A DNA stretch of 64,000 nucleotides. Source: Arthrobacter sp. MYb23. GTDB taxonomy: Bacteria; Actinomycetota; Actinomycetes; Actinomycetales; Micrococcaceae. Location: contig NZ_PCPR01000002.1 in the NCBI RefSeq assembly GCF_002979775.1, positions 372,001 to 436,000 on the forward strand, in the 5' to 3' direction. How positions within the stretch are numbered: position 1 is the stretch's first letter; each line of letters opens with the position of its first letter. A program made the translations under genes and the position numbers. Shown in pieces: positions 34,753-43,477 of this stretch. A model generated the notes under the pieces. That model had not been told where the DNA came from. It saw nothing but the letters and a program-made list of their open reading frames with translations, and made no database searches.

Positions 34753-36039
34753 TTATTGACCTGCTTTAACCCGCAACACTGTGAGCGCTGCGGCATCCAC
34801 CTTGGCCCGGAAGGCAGGATCTGCCGTAGCCTTCTGCACCACCGCTTGGTGCATGGCCGGAATGCTCGTGGGATCGGCGCAGACCAGCATGGTTCCGCCT
34901 GCGCCGAAGAAGTTCAGGGCACGATCAGCATCTGACCAGGCTTCCAACTGCGCGGCACTGCAGAGGTCATCAGACAGAACGATCCCTGTGAAGCCGGCAT
35001 CAGCACGCAGCATGGTGTCCATGATCGTCGCTGAGAACGGGGCGATGTTTGCGGGGTCGATCTTGTCGTAGTAGGCGTTCGAGACCATCACCCACCGGGT
35101 GCCCGCCTTGATGGCAGTGTGGAACGGCTCAAGCGCGGGATCGTTCCGTGAGGTGGCCGTGTCGCGGACATTGCTGCTGACGTCCGTGTTGGGAACCACC
35201 CTGCCCAAGCCCGGGAAGTGTTTGACCACCGGAGCGACCCCGGCGTCTTTCATGCCGTCGGCAAAAGCGTTTCCCAGCAGCGAGACGTTGCCGGGGTCAT
35301 AGCCGTACTCCCGCTGAAAATGGCCAATGGGGGCATTTGAAGGGGCAAACTCCGGACTGGTCACCGTATCCAGGACCGGCGCGAGGTTCACGTTGACGCC
35401 TACGCTACGAAGTTCCTTCCCCCACGTTGCAGCATCCGTACGGAGCTTTGCCGCCCCGGAAGACGCCTGGACCAGGGCAGTGGGAATCGTGGAGAAACCC
35501 GGGCCGGAGAGCACCTGGACGTACCCGCCTTCTTGGTCAGTAGCAACAAAAAGGGGCAGCCCGCCGGTTGTGGCAGCAGAGACTGTGCCCGTCAACGAAG
35601 ACACTACTGCCGCCGTCGGAGCAGTTCCGGCCTTGCTGCGTCCGCTGAGATAAACGTTTCCGGCGTGATACTTGGTCAGTGCCTCCATGGTTCCGGGTTC
35701 GGCACCGGTGGCCTTGGCAGCCACCATGAACAGTTGTCCCACGCGCTGCTCAAGGCTGAGCGCGGCCAGTTGCTTCTCTACAGCTGACGGCGTACCCGGC
35801 GCCGGTGCAGGCGCGGCGGAAGGAGGCGGCGAAGGAGCACCGGCCGGCGTGGTTGTCGCCGGCGGGGATGTAGGTGCCGGTGTGCCTGACGCCGAAGAAG
35901 GGGCCACCGACGGTGTCCCCTCCGCCGAAGCCTGGCCGGAGTTGGATGGGCCACTGGAACATGCGGCAGCCGTGGCCAGAAGCACTCCTGCAGTGGCAAC
36001 GCTGACACTTATCGATGCAATGGACGGGGAATTGCGCAT
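34753..36039 (-). CDS. Glycoside hydrolase family 3 lipoprotein, beta-N-acetylhexosaminidase-like
   Basis: 428-aa secreted GH3 enzyme resembling NagZ/LpqI, which release N-acetylglucosamine from peptidoglycan fragments. An N-terminal signal ends ATAAAC (putative lipid-modified Cys 27; the lipobox is weak), followed by a Ser/Ala/Pro linker of about 70 residues. The catalytic domain shows DQEGGYVQ, NLAPVLD, KHFPGLGRV (NagZ KHFPGHG motif with Leu for His-adjacent residue) and the nucleophile region IVLSDDL. ATG at 36039 is chosen for the signal peptide. Extracellular cell-wall turnover is the inferred role. Confidence 0.88.
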   Translation of the reverse strand: MRNSPSIASISVSVATAGVLLATAAACSSGPSNSGQASAEGTPSVAPSSASGTPAPTSPPATTTPAGAPSPPPSAAPAPAPGTPSAVEKQLAALSLEQRVGQLFMVAAKATGAEPGTMEALTKYHAGNVYLSGRSKAGTAPTAAVVSSLTGTVSAATTGGLPLFVATDQEGGYVQVLSGPGFSTIPTALVQASSGAAKLRTDAATWGKELRSVGVNVNLAPVLDTVTSPEFAPSNAPIGHFQREYGYDPGNVSLLGNAFADGMKDAGVAPVVKHFPGLGRVVPNTDVSSNVRDTATSRNDPALEPFHTAIKAGTRWVMVSNAYYDKIDPANIAPFSATIMDTMLRADAGFTGIVLSDDLCSAAQLEAWSDADRALNFFGAGGTMLVCADPTSIPAMHQAVVQKATADPAFRAKVDAAALTVLRVKAGQ

Positions 36040-36101
36040 GGTAAACCGTGAATTCGTTGGGGGTGGGTTTCCACCTACGAGCCTACCCCGGGACAAGCAA
36101 C

Positions 36102-36142
36102 GATGCCCCGGCCAAGTGCTTCGAGCAGTTGGCCGGGGCATC
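36102..36142 (-). terminator. Terminator of the heme operon
   Basis: Perfect 14-bp stem (36102-36115 with 36129-36142) with a 13-nt loop, 9 nt after the hemL stop. Little T-run follows. Confidence 0.65.
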
Positions 36143-36150
36143 AGCAAAGA

Positions 36151-37470
36151 CTAGGCTGCAGCGCCCGCTGCGGCCCTCGCTGCTGCCGGAAGGGCCTCAA
36201 TAATCCGGTTCATGGCTGCATCGTCGTGGGCGGCGGAGAGGAACCAGGCTTCGAAGACGGAGGGCGGAAGGTAAACGCCGGAGTCCAGCATGGAGTGGAA
36301 GAACGGTGCGTAGCGGAAGCTTTCCTGCCGCTGGGCGTCGTCGTAGTTGTGCACTCCGTGGGCAGAGGTGCCAAACGCGACGGAGAACAGATTGCCGGCC
36401 CGCTGGATGGAGTGATCAACCCCTGCGTTATCAAGGGCTGCGGAGAGTGCGGCGGAGAGCTCCAGCGAACGGGCATCAACGTAGGCGTAAACCTCAGGGG
36501 TTGCGTTGGTCAGCGTTGCAACGCCTGCGGCCATGGCCACAGGGTTTCCGGACAGCGTACCGGCCTGGTACACGGGCCCGACGGGAGCAAGGTAGTCCAT
36601 GACGTCGGCGCGGCCGCCCAGTGCCGCCGTCGGCATTCCGCCGCCGATGACCTTGCCGAACGTGAGCAGGTCCGGAGCCCAGCCTTCCTGGCGGCCGGTC
36701 AGGCCCCAGTAGCCGGCGTAACCGGTGCGGAAGCCGGTGAGGACTTCGTCCAGGATGAGGAGCGCACCATGCTCCCTGGTGATGCGGGACAGGCCTGCGT
36801 TGAAGCCCTCACCCGGCGTCACGACGCCCATGTTGGCCGGTGCCGCTTCGGCGATGACGGCAGCGATGTTCTTGCCGTGCGCTGCGAACGCGGCCTCGAC
36901 GGCGGCAAGATCGTTGTAGGGCAGGACCAAGGTTTCAGCGGCGGTGGCCTCGGTAACGCCGGCTGAGCCGGGCAAAGCCAAGGTTGCCACGCCGGATCCG
37001 GCCGCTGCCAGCAATCCGTCCAGGTGGCCGTGGTAGCACCCGGCAAATTTGATGATCAAGTTGCGGCCGGTAAAACCACGGGCCAGGCGAACGGCCGTCA
37101 TGGTGGCTTCGGTTCCGGTGGACACCATCCGCAGGCGTTCCACAGCGGACACACGGTCTTTGACGATGGCGGCCAGGTTGGCTTCATCCGGCGTGGAAGC
37201 TCCGAAGGAAAGGCCACGATCCACAGCTGCGTGAACGGCATCCAGCACGGCGGGGTGGGCGTGTCCCAACAACGCGGGCCCCCACGAGCAGACGAGGTCT
37301 ACGTATTCCTTACCGTCCGCGTCTGTCAGGTAGGCGCCCTTGGCCGAAACCATGAACTTCGGGGTACCGCCCACTGAACCGAAGGCCCGCACCGGCGAGT
37401 TAACGCCGCCGGGCATCAGAGACCGGGCACGGTCGAACAGTTGATCGGACACGGGGGTATTTGAGGTCAT
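36151..37470 (-). CDS. hemL: Glutamate-1-semialdehyde 2,1-aminomutase
   Basis: PLP enzyme converting glutamate-1-semialdehyde to 5-aminolevulinate, the second step of C5 heme synthesis. The 439-aa protein carries [10 protein letters not shown] near the N-terminus, the PLP-lysine motif TFGKVIGGG, and the [11 protein letters not shown] segment. ATG at 37470 is preceded by AGGAACC. Last gene of the minus-strand heme cluster, 43 nt after the LLM gene. Confidence 0.96.
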   Translation of the reverse strand: MTSNTPVSDQLFDRARSLMPGGVNSPVRAFGSVGGTPKFMVSAKGAYLTDADGKEYVDLVCSWGPALLGHAHPAVLDAVHAAVDRGLSFGASTPDEANLAAIVKDRVSAVERLRMVSTGTEATMTAVRLARGFTGRNLIIKFAGCYHGHLDGLLAAAGSGVATLALPGSAGVTEATAAETLVLPYNDLAAVEAAFAAHGKNIAAVIAEAAPANMGVVTPGEGFNAGLSRITREHGALLILDEVLTGFRTGYAGYWGLTGRQEGWAPDLLTFGKVIGGGMPTAALGGRADVMDYLAPVGPVYQAGTLSGNPVAMAAGVATLTNATPEVYAYVDARSLELSAALSAALDNAGVDHSIQRAGNLFSVAFGTSAHGVHNYDDAQRQESFRYAPFFHSMLDSGVYLPPSVFEAWFLSAAHDDAAMNRIIEALPAAARAAAGAAA

Positions 37471-37513
37471 GGTTCCTATTCTTTCAGTGATTCAAGAGCA
37501 GTTAGGCTGCGGT

Positions 37514-38632
37514 CTACGTTGCAGCCAGCAGCTCGGTAACCCGCGGGGCCACCTCGGTGCCGTAGAGCTCAATGCAGCGCATCATGGACTGATGCGGCAG
37601 TGTTCCATTGCTGTATTTGAGGTCGAATCGGTCCACACCGAGGTTCCTCTTGAGCAGGGCGATTTTCTGCGCCACGGTTTCCGGGGAACCAACGTAAAGG
37701 GCACCTTCCGGGCCGCACATGGCATCGAATTCGCCACGGTTCCCTGGACCCCACCCACGCTCGGCGCCGATCCTGTTGCGCTGCTCCAGCCAATGCGGGA
37801 ACAGCTCCTCGCGGGCAGCCTCGTCCGTGTCAGCGATGAATCCGGGTGAGTGCGTTGCGATCTGCCGCATCGGATGGCCGTACTTGGCCATCGCCTCACG
37901 GTACAGATTGACCAGCGGCGCGAAGCGGCGGGGCTCTCCCCCAATAATGGCGAAAATAATGGGGTAGCCGTACTCGGCGCAACGCAACACTGACTCCGGG
38001 GTGCCGCCAACACCAATCCAGGCGGGCAGCAGGTGGTGCTGCAGTTTGGGATATACCTGCAGTCCATTGACGTTGGGCCGCGTGCGGCCCTCCCAATGAA
38101 CCGGCTTCTGCGCCCGGACCTTATCAAAAAGCTCGAGCTTCTCCTCGAAGAGGACTTCGTAGTCCGCCAAGTCCAGGCCAAACAGCGGGAACGACTCCAC
38201 GAACGAACCCCTGCCGAGCATGACCTCTGCCCTGCCATTGGACAAGGCATCCACCGTGGCAAAGCGCTGAAATACGCGGATGGGATCGTCGGAGCTGAGC
38301 ACGGTAACGGCCGACCCCAAGCGAATCCTTGAAGTCACGGCGGCGGCCGCTGCAAGGAAAACCTCTGGCGCGGACACAGCGAAATCGCGGCGGTGGTGCT
38401 CCCCCACACCAAAGGCATGGATACCGACGGCGTCAGCCAGTTTCGCTTCCTGCAGCAACTCGCGCAGGACACGCGCATGCTCCTTGGGGGTTCCGTCGGC
38501 ATCCACCCCGGCGTCGCCGAAGGTGTTCAGGCCGAGCAGGATCTCGTTGGCCGCCACGGGCGCGGCAGGATCGGACGGCGCGGCAGGATCGGACGGGACC
38601 GTGGGTTCGGATTCAGAAGGGAGAGAAGACAT
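37514..38632 (-). CDS. LLM-class flavin-dependent oxidoreductase
   Basis: 372-aa F420/FMN-dependent monooxygenase-like protein of the bacterial luciferase superfamily, close to the Atu2307/SP_0267 type. Visible segments: LGLNTFGDAGVD at the start, GVGEHHRRDFAVSAPEVFLAA, RIRLGSAVTVLSSDDPIRVF and GRAEVMLGRGSF. The ATG overlaps the hemB stop by one base (TGATG), so it is translated with the heme genes. N-terminal residues hold a duplicated Pro-Ala-rich heptad. The substrate is unknown; no established heme step needs such an enzyme. Confidence 0.87.
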   Translation of the reverse strand: MSSLPSESEPTVPSDPAAPSDPAAPVAANEILLGLNTFGDAGVDADGTPKEHARVLRELLQEAKLADAVGIHAFGVGEHHRRDFAVSAPEVFLAAAAAVTSRIRLGSAVTVLSSDDPIRVFQRFATVDALSNGRAEVMLGRGSFVESFPLFGLDLADYEVLFEEKLELFDKVRAQKPVHWEGRTRPNVNGLQVYPKLQHHLLPAWIGVGGTPESVLRCAEYGYPIIFAIIGGEPRRFAPLVNLYREAMAKYGHPMRQIATHSPGFIADTDEAAREELFPHWLEQRNRIGAERGWGPGNRGEFDAMCGPEGALYVGSPETVAQKIALLKRNLGVDRFDLKYSNGTLPHQSMMRCIELYGTEVAPRVTELLAAT

Positions 38633-39612
38633 CAGGACTCCTTCAGCCAGCCAGCCAATTCGGAGGCCCAGTAGGTCAGGACGGTATCGGCTCCGGCGCG
38701 CTTGATGCCGAGGACGGATTCAGTGATGGCACCGCGCCTGTCGATCCAGCCGTTGGCGGCTGCCGCTTCGATCATGGCGTACTCGCCTGAAATTTGGTAG
38801 GCCGAGACCGGGACGGGACTCATGGCGGCGACGTCGGCCAGGATGTCGAGGTAGCTCATGGCAGGCTTGACCATCACCATGTCGGCGCCTTCTTCGAGGT
38901 CCAGTTCGACTTCCAGGATGGCTTCCCGTCGGTTTGCCGCATCCATTTGGTAGGTGCGGCGGTCACCCTTGAGCTGGGAATCGACAGCCTCGCGGAAGGG
39001 GCCGTAGAACGCTGAGGCGTACTTCGCGGCGTAGGCAAGAACCGCTGTGTTCTTGTGTCCGGATTCCTCCAGTGCTTGACGGATGACCGCGATCTGGCCG
39101 TCCATCATGCCCGAGGGCCCCAGCACATGGGCTCCGGCGTCGGCCTGGGCAACTGCCATCCGGCCATAAATCTCCAGCGTGGCGTCGTTGTCCACGTAGC
39201 CCTCGGAATCGAGGACTCCGCAGTGGCCGTGGTCTGTGAATTCATCGAGGCAAACGTCGCCCATGATCACCAGGTCATCGCCAACCTCGGCCTTGACGTC
39301 GCGGATGGCCTTGTTCAGGACGCCGTCCGGGTCCAGCGAAGCGGTGCCTTGGGCGTCGCGGACTGCAGGCACGCCGAACAGCATGATGCCGCCCACGCCC
39401 AGCTCCACGGCTTCGGCTGCAGCACGTTTCAAGGACTCGGTGGTGTGTTGGACAACCCCCGGCATGGAGCTGATGGGGCTCGGCTCGGTGAGGCCTTCCC
39501 GGATGAACGCCGGGAGGATCAGGTCCGCGGGCGCCAAGCGGTTTTCGGCGGTGAGCCTGCGCATGGCCGGAGTTGTGCGCAAGCGGCGGGGACGATGGTT
39601 CGGAAAGCTCAT
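38632..39612 (-). CDS. hemB: Porphobilinogen synthase (5-aminolevulinate dehydratase)
   Basis: Condenses two 5-aminolevulinates to porphobilinogen. The 326-aa protein has the two Schiff-base lysine regions ([15 protein letters not shown] and [12 protein letters not shown]). The metal segment reads [16 protein letters not shown]: Cys-x-Asp...Cys rather than the three-cysteine zinc set or the all-Asp magnesium set. ATG at 39612 overlaps the hemD stop (ATGA); the in-frame extension to 39756 lies inside hemD. Confidence 0.95.
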   Translation of the reverse strand: MSFPNHRPRRLRTTPAMRRLTAENRLAPADLILPAFIREGLTEPSPISSMPGVVQHTTESLKRAAAEAVELGVGGIMLFGVPAVRDAQGTASLDPDGVLNKAIRDVKAEVGDDLVIMGDVCLDEFTDHGHCGVLDSEGYVDNDATLEIYGRMAVAQADAGAHVLGPSGMMDGQIAVIRQALEESGHKNTAVLAYAAKYASAFYGPFREAVDSQLKGDRRTYQMDAANRREAILEVELDLEEGADMVMVKPAMSYLDILADVAAMSPVPVSAYQISGEYAMIEAAAANGWIDRRGAITESVLGIKRAGADTVLTYWASELAGWLKES

Positions 39613-40478
39613 TGCGAATTCCCTTCGTTGGCGAAAACAGATTCCAGGGCGGCCACAATGCCGTCCGGGGTGGGTACTTTGGCGGTGCCTGCCACGGTGA
39701 GGCCAATCCGGGAGGCCTCTGCCGCCGTCGGCCGTCCAATGGCGATCAACCGGCAAGTGCCCAAGGGCAACAACGTTGCAGCAATCCGGCGCGCAGCGCT
39801 GGGAGAAGCAGCCACCACGGCGTCTACAGTCCCGGCATCCAGTGCTGCCCGCGCATCCTCGGGACTAAGCGTCACCGGTGCGTCGGTGGGGGAAACGACG
39901 CCGGACGGAAGTTCCGCTGTCAGGCGGAGTTCCGCAGGGGCAGGGTAATCGACCGTGCGGTAGGCGACAACGGACGTCACCTCCGCACCGCTGGCCGCCA
40001 GGCCATCGCGCAGGCCGGCCGCCGCAATATCGGCTTGAGGCAGGAAGACCCGTTCTTGGGACGCCTCCCATTCTTGGGACGACTCCCACACAGCAAGGAG
40101 CCCCTCAGCTGACTGGACATCGGCAGGTGCCAAAGCAACGGTGAGGCCGACGGACTCAATAACTTTCCGGGACGAAGGGCCAATGGTAGCCACCTTTGTT
40201 CCCGACGGGACAAGATCCGCGAGGGCCATTCCGCGCTGGGCAGCCTTCTCCAACAGAACCCGGACGGTGGTGATGCTGCTGATCACCAGCCAGTCGAAGC
40301 CGCCGGCCATCAGCTGGTCCAAGGCCGCGTCAAGGGGAGCTTGGTCCCCTGCCCTCTCAAAATCGATGAGCGGAAGCAGCAACGGCTCCGCCCCCAGCTC
40401 ACTCAGGAGCGACGCCAGGGGGCGCGCACGGTCGGCGTTCCTGGTGATCAGGACGCGCCGACCGGTCAACCCGTTCAC
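39609..40478 (-). CDS. hemD: Uroporphyrinogen-III synthase
   Basis: Cyclises hydroxymethylbilane to uroporphyrinogen III. The 289-aa protein is poorly conserved, as is normal for HemD, but has [17 protein letters not shown], the [15 protein letters not shown] segment and [15 protein letters not shown] in the second lobe. I place the start at GTG 40478, 10 nt after the hemC stop; the open frame further upstream overlaps hemC and is not protein-like. Confidence 0.9.
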   Translation of the reverse strand: MNGLTGRRVLITRNADRARPLASLLSELGAEPLLLPLIDFERAGDQAPLDAALDQLMAGGFDWLVISSITTVRVLLEKAAQRGMALADLVPSGTKVATIGPSSRKVIESVGLTVALAPADVQSAEGLLAVWESSQEWEASQERVFLPQADIAAAGLRDGLAASGAEVTSVVAYRTVDYPAPAELRLTAELPSGVVSPTDAPVTLSPEDARAALDAGTVDAVVAASPSAARRIAATLLPLGTCRLIAIGRPTAAEASRIGLTVAGTAKVPTPDGIVAALESVFANEGNSQ

Positions 40479-40488
40479 TTCATGGGGC

Positions 40489-41487
40489 TCAGGACGCGGC
40501 AAGGTCCGCGATCTCCGCGGCGCCGGCAGCGAGCAGAAGTTCTGCCACTTCGATGCCGAGCAACGTGGCCCCGACCTCCGTGAGTCCGTCTGTGGCCTTC
40601 TTCTCGCGGACGGTCTTGGTGCCATCCACAGCACAGACCACTGCTTCGAGGTGCAGCATGCTGCCCTTCCGGAAGGCGTAAGCACCCACAGGAGCTGCGC
40701 AACCGGCTTCAAGCCGAGCCAGGACGGCGCGCTCGGCTGTGACAGCGAGGCGCGTATCGTCGTCGTTCAGAGCGGCAAGAGCCTGAGCCAGCACCCCGTT
40801 GGAGCCCTCGGTGGAACCCGAAAGCCGCGGAGCGTCATCAGTCCGGCATTCGATGGCCAACGCCCCCTGACCGGGGGCGGGCAGCATGACGGCGGATTCG
40901 AAGAACTCGCTGACGGTGTCCAGCCGGTCCATGCGCTCCAACCCGGCGGCGGCCAACACCACGGCGTCAAGATCGCAGGATTTCCCCGGGACGACATCAT
41001 CGGTCACGTTTCCCGGCAGACCCGGGACGCGGCCGAGGCGAGTGTCCACGTTGCCGCGGATATCAAGTACCTCAATGTCCGGACGTGCAGCCCGAAGTTG
41101 AGCGGCGCGCCGGGGCGAGCCTGTCCCGACCTTGGCACCACCCGGCAGCTCAGCGAGGGTCATACCGTCGCGTGCACAGAGAACGTCACGGACATCCACC
41201 CGCTTGGGTGTTGCGGCGATGCTCAGGCCAAGTGCTGCTCCTGTTGGCAGGTCCTTCAGGGAGTGCACGGCAACATCACAGCTCTCAGCGAGAAGGGCAT
41301 CCCGAAGGGCCGCGACGAACACACCTGTACCGCCCATCTGGGACAGCGACCCGGTCTTGACGTCGCCCTCGGTCTTGATATGCACGAGCTCCACAGGGAA
41401 ACCGCCAACCGCAGCCAACTGGTCCGCGGTCTGCTGCGTCTGCGTCAGGGCAAGTTTGCTGGCCCTGGTACCGATGCGTACCGTCAC
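40489..41487 (-). CDS. hemC: Hydroxymethylbilane synthase (porphobilinogen deaminase)
   Basis: Polymerises four porphobilinogens. The 332-aa protein begins TVRIGTRASKLALTQTQQTA, has the RVDVRDVLCARDG and RRAAQLRAARPDIEV segments, and the dipyrromethane-carrying Cys in LEAGCAAPVGAYA. GTG at 41487 overlaps the ferrochelatase stop (GTGA). Confidence 0.95.
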   Translation of the reverse strand: MTVRIGTRASKLALTQTQQTADQLAAVGGFPVELVHIKTEGDVKTGSLSQMGGTGVFVAALRDALLAESCDVAVHSLKDLPTGAALGLSIAATPKRVDVRDVLCARDGMTLAELPGGAKVGTGSPRRAAQLRAARPDIEVLDIRGNVDTRLGRVPGLPGNVTDDVVPGKSCDLDAVVLAAAGLERMDRLDTVSEFFESAVMLPAPGQGALAIECRTDDAPRLSGSTEGSNGVLAQALAALNDDDTRLAVTAERAVLARLEAGCAAPVGAYAFRKGSMLHLEAVVCAVDGTKTVREKKATDGLTEVGATLLGIEVAELLLAAGAAEIADLAAS

Positions 41488-42707
41488 TTGGCAGCCTCCG
41501 GAGCGGGATAGGCATCGTGGCCGACACCGATGCCGACGCCAACTTCGGAAATGACGGGCTTCGCCCCGCGGAAGTTCTCGCAGCAGTTGGGGCGGCAAAC
41601 GTCATACCAAGGGCCCAGGTCCGTCACGTGGGGACGTTCTGCGATGTTGTTTTCCACCGTACGTTCACAGATGAGGTCCACCAGGCCGGAAACGAAAGCC
41701 GCGTGCGTCCCCGGGGTGGGAACTCGGGTGGCCTCGATGTTGAGGTTCTTGCAGGTTTCCAGTGCCTCGGTGTCCAGGTCCCAGGCAACTTCCATATGGT
41801 CGCTGACGAACCCTAGCGGAACGATCACCACACCGCGGACGCCTTCGGGGGCGATCTCTTCAAGGTGGTCATTAATGTCCGGTTCAAGCCAGGGAATGTG
41901 CGGCGCACCGGAGCGGGACTGGTAAACCAGGTCCCAGGCAACATTGGGTGCAACGGTGTCCATGATGGCCTGCGCATTGGCAAGGTGCTGCGCGGCGTAG
42001 GCGGATCCTTCAGCAAATTCGCGCGGCTCGTCCTCGGACCTGCCGGCGGCCTCTGCATCCCGGGTAGGAATAGAGTGCGTGGCGAACAGCACCCGGATCT
42101 TAGAATCCGGATCAGCAACGCCGGCAGCGGCCAGCTTGCCTCGGATTTCTTCGAGACCGGCGGCAGTACCTTCCAGGAAGGGCTGAACCACACCGGGGTG
42201 GTCGAAGTACTGGCGGATCTTGTCCACCTCAAGCTTGCCGTCCAAGCCCGTCTCCGTGAGGGCAATGCCGATGTCTTCCCGGTACTGGCGGCAGCTGGAG
42301 TAACAGGAGTAGATGCTGGTGGTGAGCATCAGGATCCGGCGGTGTCCGGCGTCGTAAGCGTCCTGCAGGACGGGCGCAATGTAGGGGTCCCAGTTGCGGT
42401 TGCCCCAGAGTACGGGAAGCTCGATGTCCCGTTTGGCCAGCTCAGCCTCAATGGCGGCCTTCAGCTCACGGTTCTGCTGGTTAATGGGGCTGATGCCACC
42501 GAAAGCGCGGTAGTGGTGCGAGACCTCTTCCAGGCGCTCGTCCGGGATGCCCCGGCCCCGGGTGACGTTGCGGAGGAACGGGATGACGTCGTCCTGTCCT
42601 TCGGGGCCACCGAAGGACGCGAGCAGCACGGCGTCGTAGTGCTTGGGTTCCTGGCGGCCGCGCTCGGTGACTTCATTGACGGCCGTGGAAACGGCTGGAG
42701 TGCTCAT
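41484..42707 (-). CDS. cpfC: Coproporphyrin III ferrochelatase
   Basis: Inserts Fe2+ into coproporphyrin III in the Gram-positive heme pathway. The 407-aa protein has LLASFGGPEGQDDVIPFL at the start, the LFATHSIPTRD catalytic-His segment, and a C-terminal VCRPNCCENFRG cysteine cluster that in actinobacterial ferrochelatases ligates a [2Fe-2S] cluster. ATG at 42707 overlaps the chdC stop (ATGA). Confidence 0.93.
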   Translation of the reverse strand: MSTPAVSTAVNEVTERGRQEPKHYDAVLLASFGGPEGQDDVIPFLRNVTRGRGIPDERLEEVSHHYRAFGGISPINQQNRELKAAIEAELAKRDIELPVLWGNRNWDPYIAPVLQDAYDAGHRRILMLTTSIYSCYSSCRQYREDIGIALTETGLDGKLEVDKIRQYFDHPGVVQPFLEGTAAGLEEIRGKLAAAGVADPDSKIRVLFATHSIPTRDAEAAGRSEDEPREFAEGSAYAAQHLANAQAIMDTVAPNVAWDLVYQSRSGAPHIPWLEPDINDHLEEIAPEGVRGVVIVPLGFVSDHMEVAWDLDTEALETCKNLNIEATRVPTPGTHAAFVSGLVDLICERTVENNIAERPHVTDLGPWYDVCRPNCCENFRGAKPVISEVGVGIGVGHDAYPAPEAAK

Positions 42708-43405
42708 GCAAGGACCTCGGCAATCTCGGCGGCGGACACGCGGCGGCCGGTGTAGAACGGGATTTCTTCACGGACGTGGTTGCGGGCCTCACTGTCCCGC
42801 AGGTGGCGCATCAGGTCAACAAGGTCCACCAGTTCCGGCGCCTCGAGTCCGAGGATCCATTCCCAGTCCCCCAGCGCGAAGGAGGAGACGGTGTTGGAGA
42901 TGACCTGCGGGAATTCCCGGCCCAGCAAGCCGTGTTCGCGGAGCATGGCGCCGCGTTCCTCGGCCGGGAGGATGTACCACTCGTAAGAGCGGACGAAGGG
43001 GTATACGCACAGCCAGGTGCTGGGTTCGACGCCCCGCGCATAGGCCGGCACGTGACTCTTGGAGAATTCAGCCTCGCGGTGCACGCCCATTGCGGACCAA
43101 ACGATGTCGGTTCCTGCGAAGAGCTTGCTGCGGCGGATGGACCGGACAGCTGCCTGCAGGTCCTCGGGCTTGGCGCCGTGGAGCCACACCATGATGTCCG
43201 CGTCCGAGCGCATGGCGGAGACGTCGTAGCTGCCCCGGAGAGTCACGCCGCCCTCCGCGAGCTTCTCCGTGAGGGCTTCGAATTCCTGGGCAGCATCGCC
43301 GCTGCGCAGGACGTCGGCCGAGCGCTTGAAGACAGTCCAGAGCGTGAAGAACTGCTCTTCGGTTTCAGCAGTTTTAGTGACAGATTCGGCAGAAGTGTGG
43401 CTCAT
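42704..43405 (-). CDS. chdC: Coproheme decarboxylase (HemQ)
   Basis: Peroxide-dependent decarboxylation of coproheme to heme b, the last step of the coproporphyrin pathway. The 233-aa protein of the chlorite-dismutase fold has LCVYPFVRSYEWYILP containing the catalytic Tyr region, and MLREHGLLGR with the likely proximal His. No strong ribosome-binding site precedes the ATG at 43405; the 72-nt spacer before it contains a perfect palindrome. Confidence 0.93.
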   Translation of the reverse strand: MSHTSAESVTKTAETEEQFFTLWTVFKRSADVLRSGDAAQEFEALTEKLAEGGVTLRGSYDVSAMRSDADIMVWLHGAKPEDLQAAVRSIRRSKLFAGTDIVWSAMGVHREAEFSKSHVPAYARGVEPSTWLCVYPFVRSYEWYILPAEERGAMLREHGLLGREFPQVISNTVSSFALGDWEWILGLEAPELVDLVDLMRHLRDSEARNHVREEIPFYTGRRVSAAEIAEVLA

Positions 43406-43445
43406 GGTTCAAGTTTGCCCCGTGCCAGCCGCGAAGTCGAAACGG

Positions 43446-43472
43446 ATCACTTCTACAAGGCGTAGAAGTGAT
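43446..43472. promoter_or_regulatory. Perfect palindrome between cgoX and chdC (candidate operator)
   Basis: Two 11-nt arms (ATCACTTCTAC at 43446-43456 and its complement at 43462-43472) around a 5-nt centre, immediately after the cgoX stop and 41 nt before the chdC start. No T-run follows on either strand, so it is more like a protein-binding site than a terminator. Confidence 0.5.
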
Positions 43473-43477
43473 GCAAA

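Noticed and set aside
39613..39756. 48-codon N-terminal extension of hemB
   Set aside because: Lies inside hemD in another frame; the ATG at 39612 overlaps the hemD stop and gives the usual HemB N-terminus.
40141..41511. 456-codon plus-strand open frame across hemD and hemC
   Set aside because: Antisense to two well-recognised heme genes; residue composition is typical of a high-GC shadow frame.
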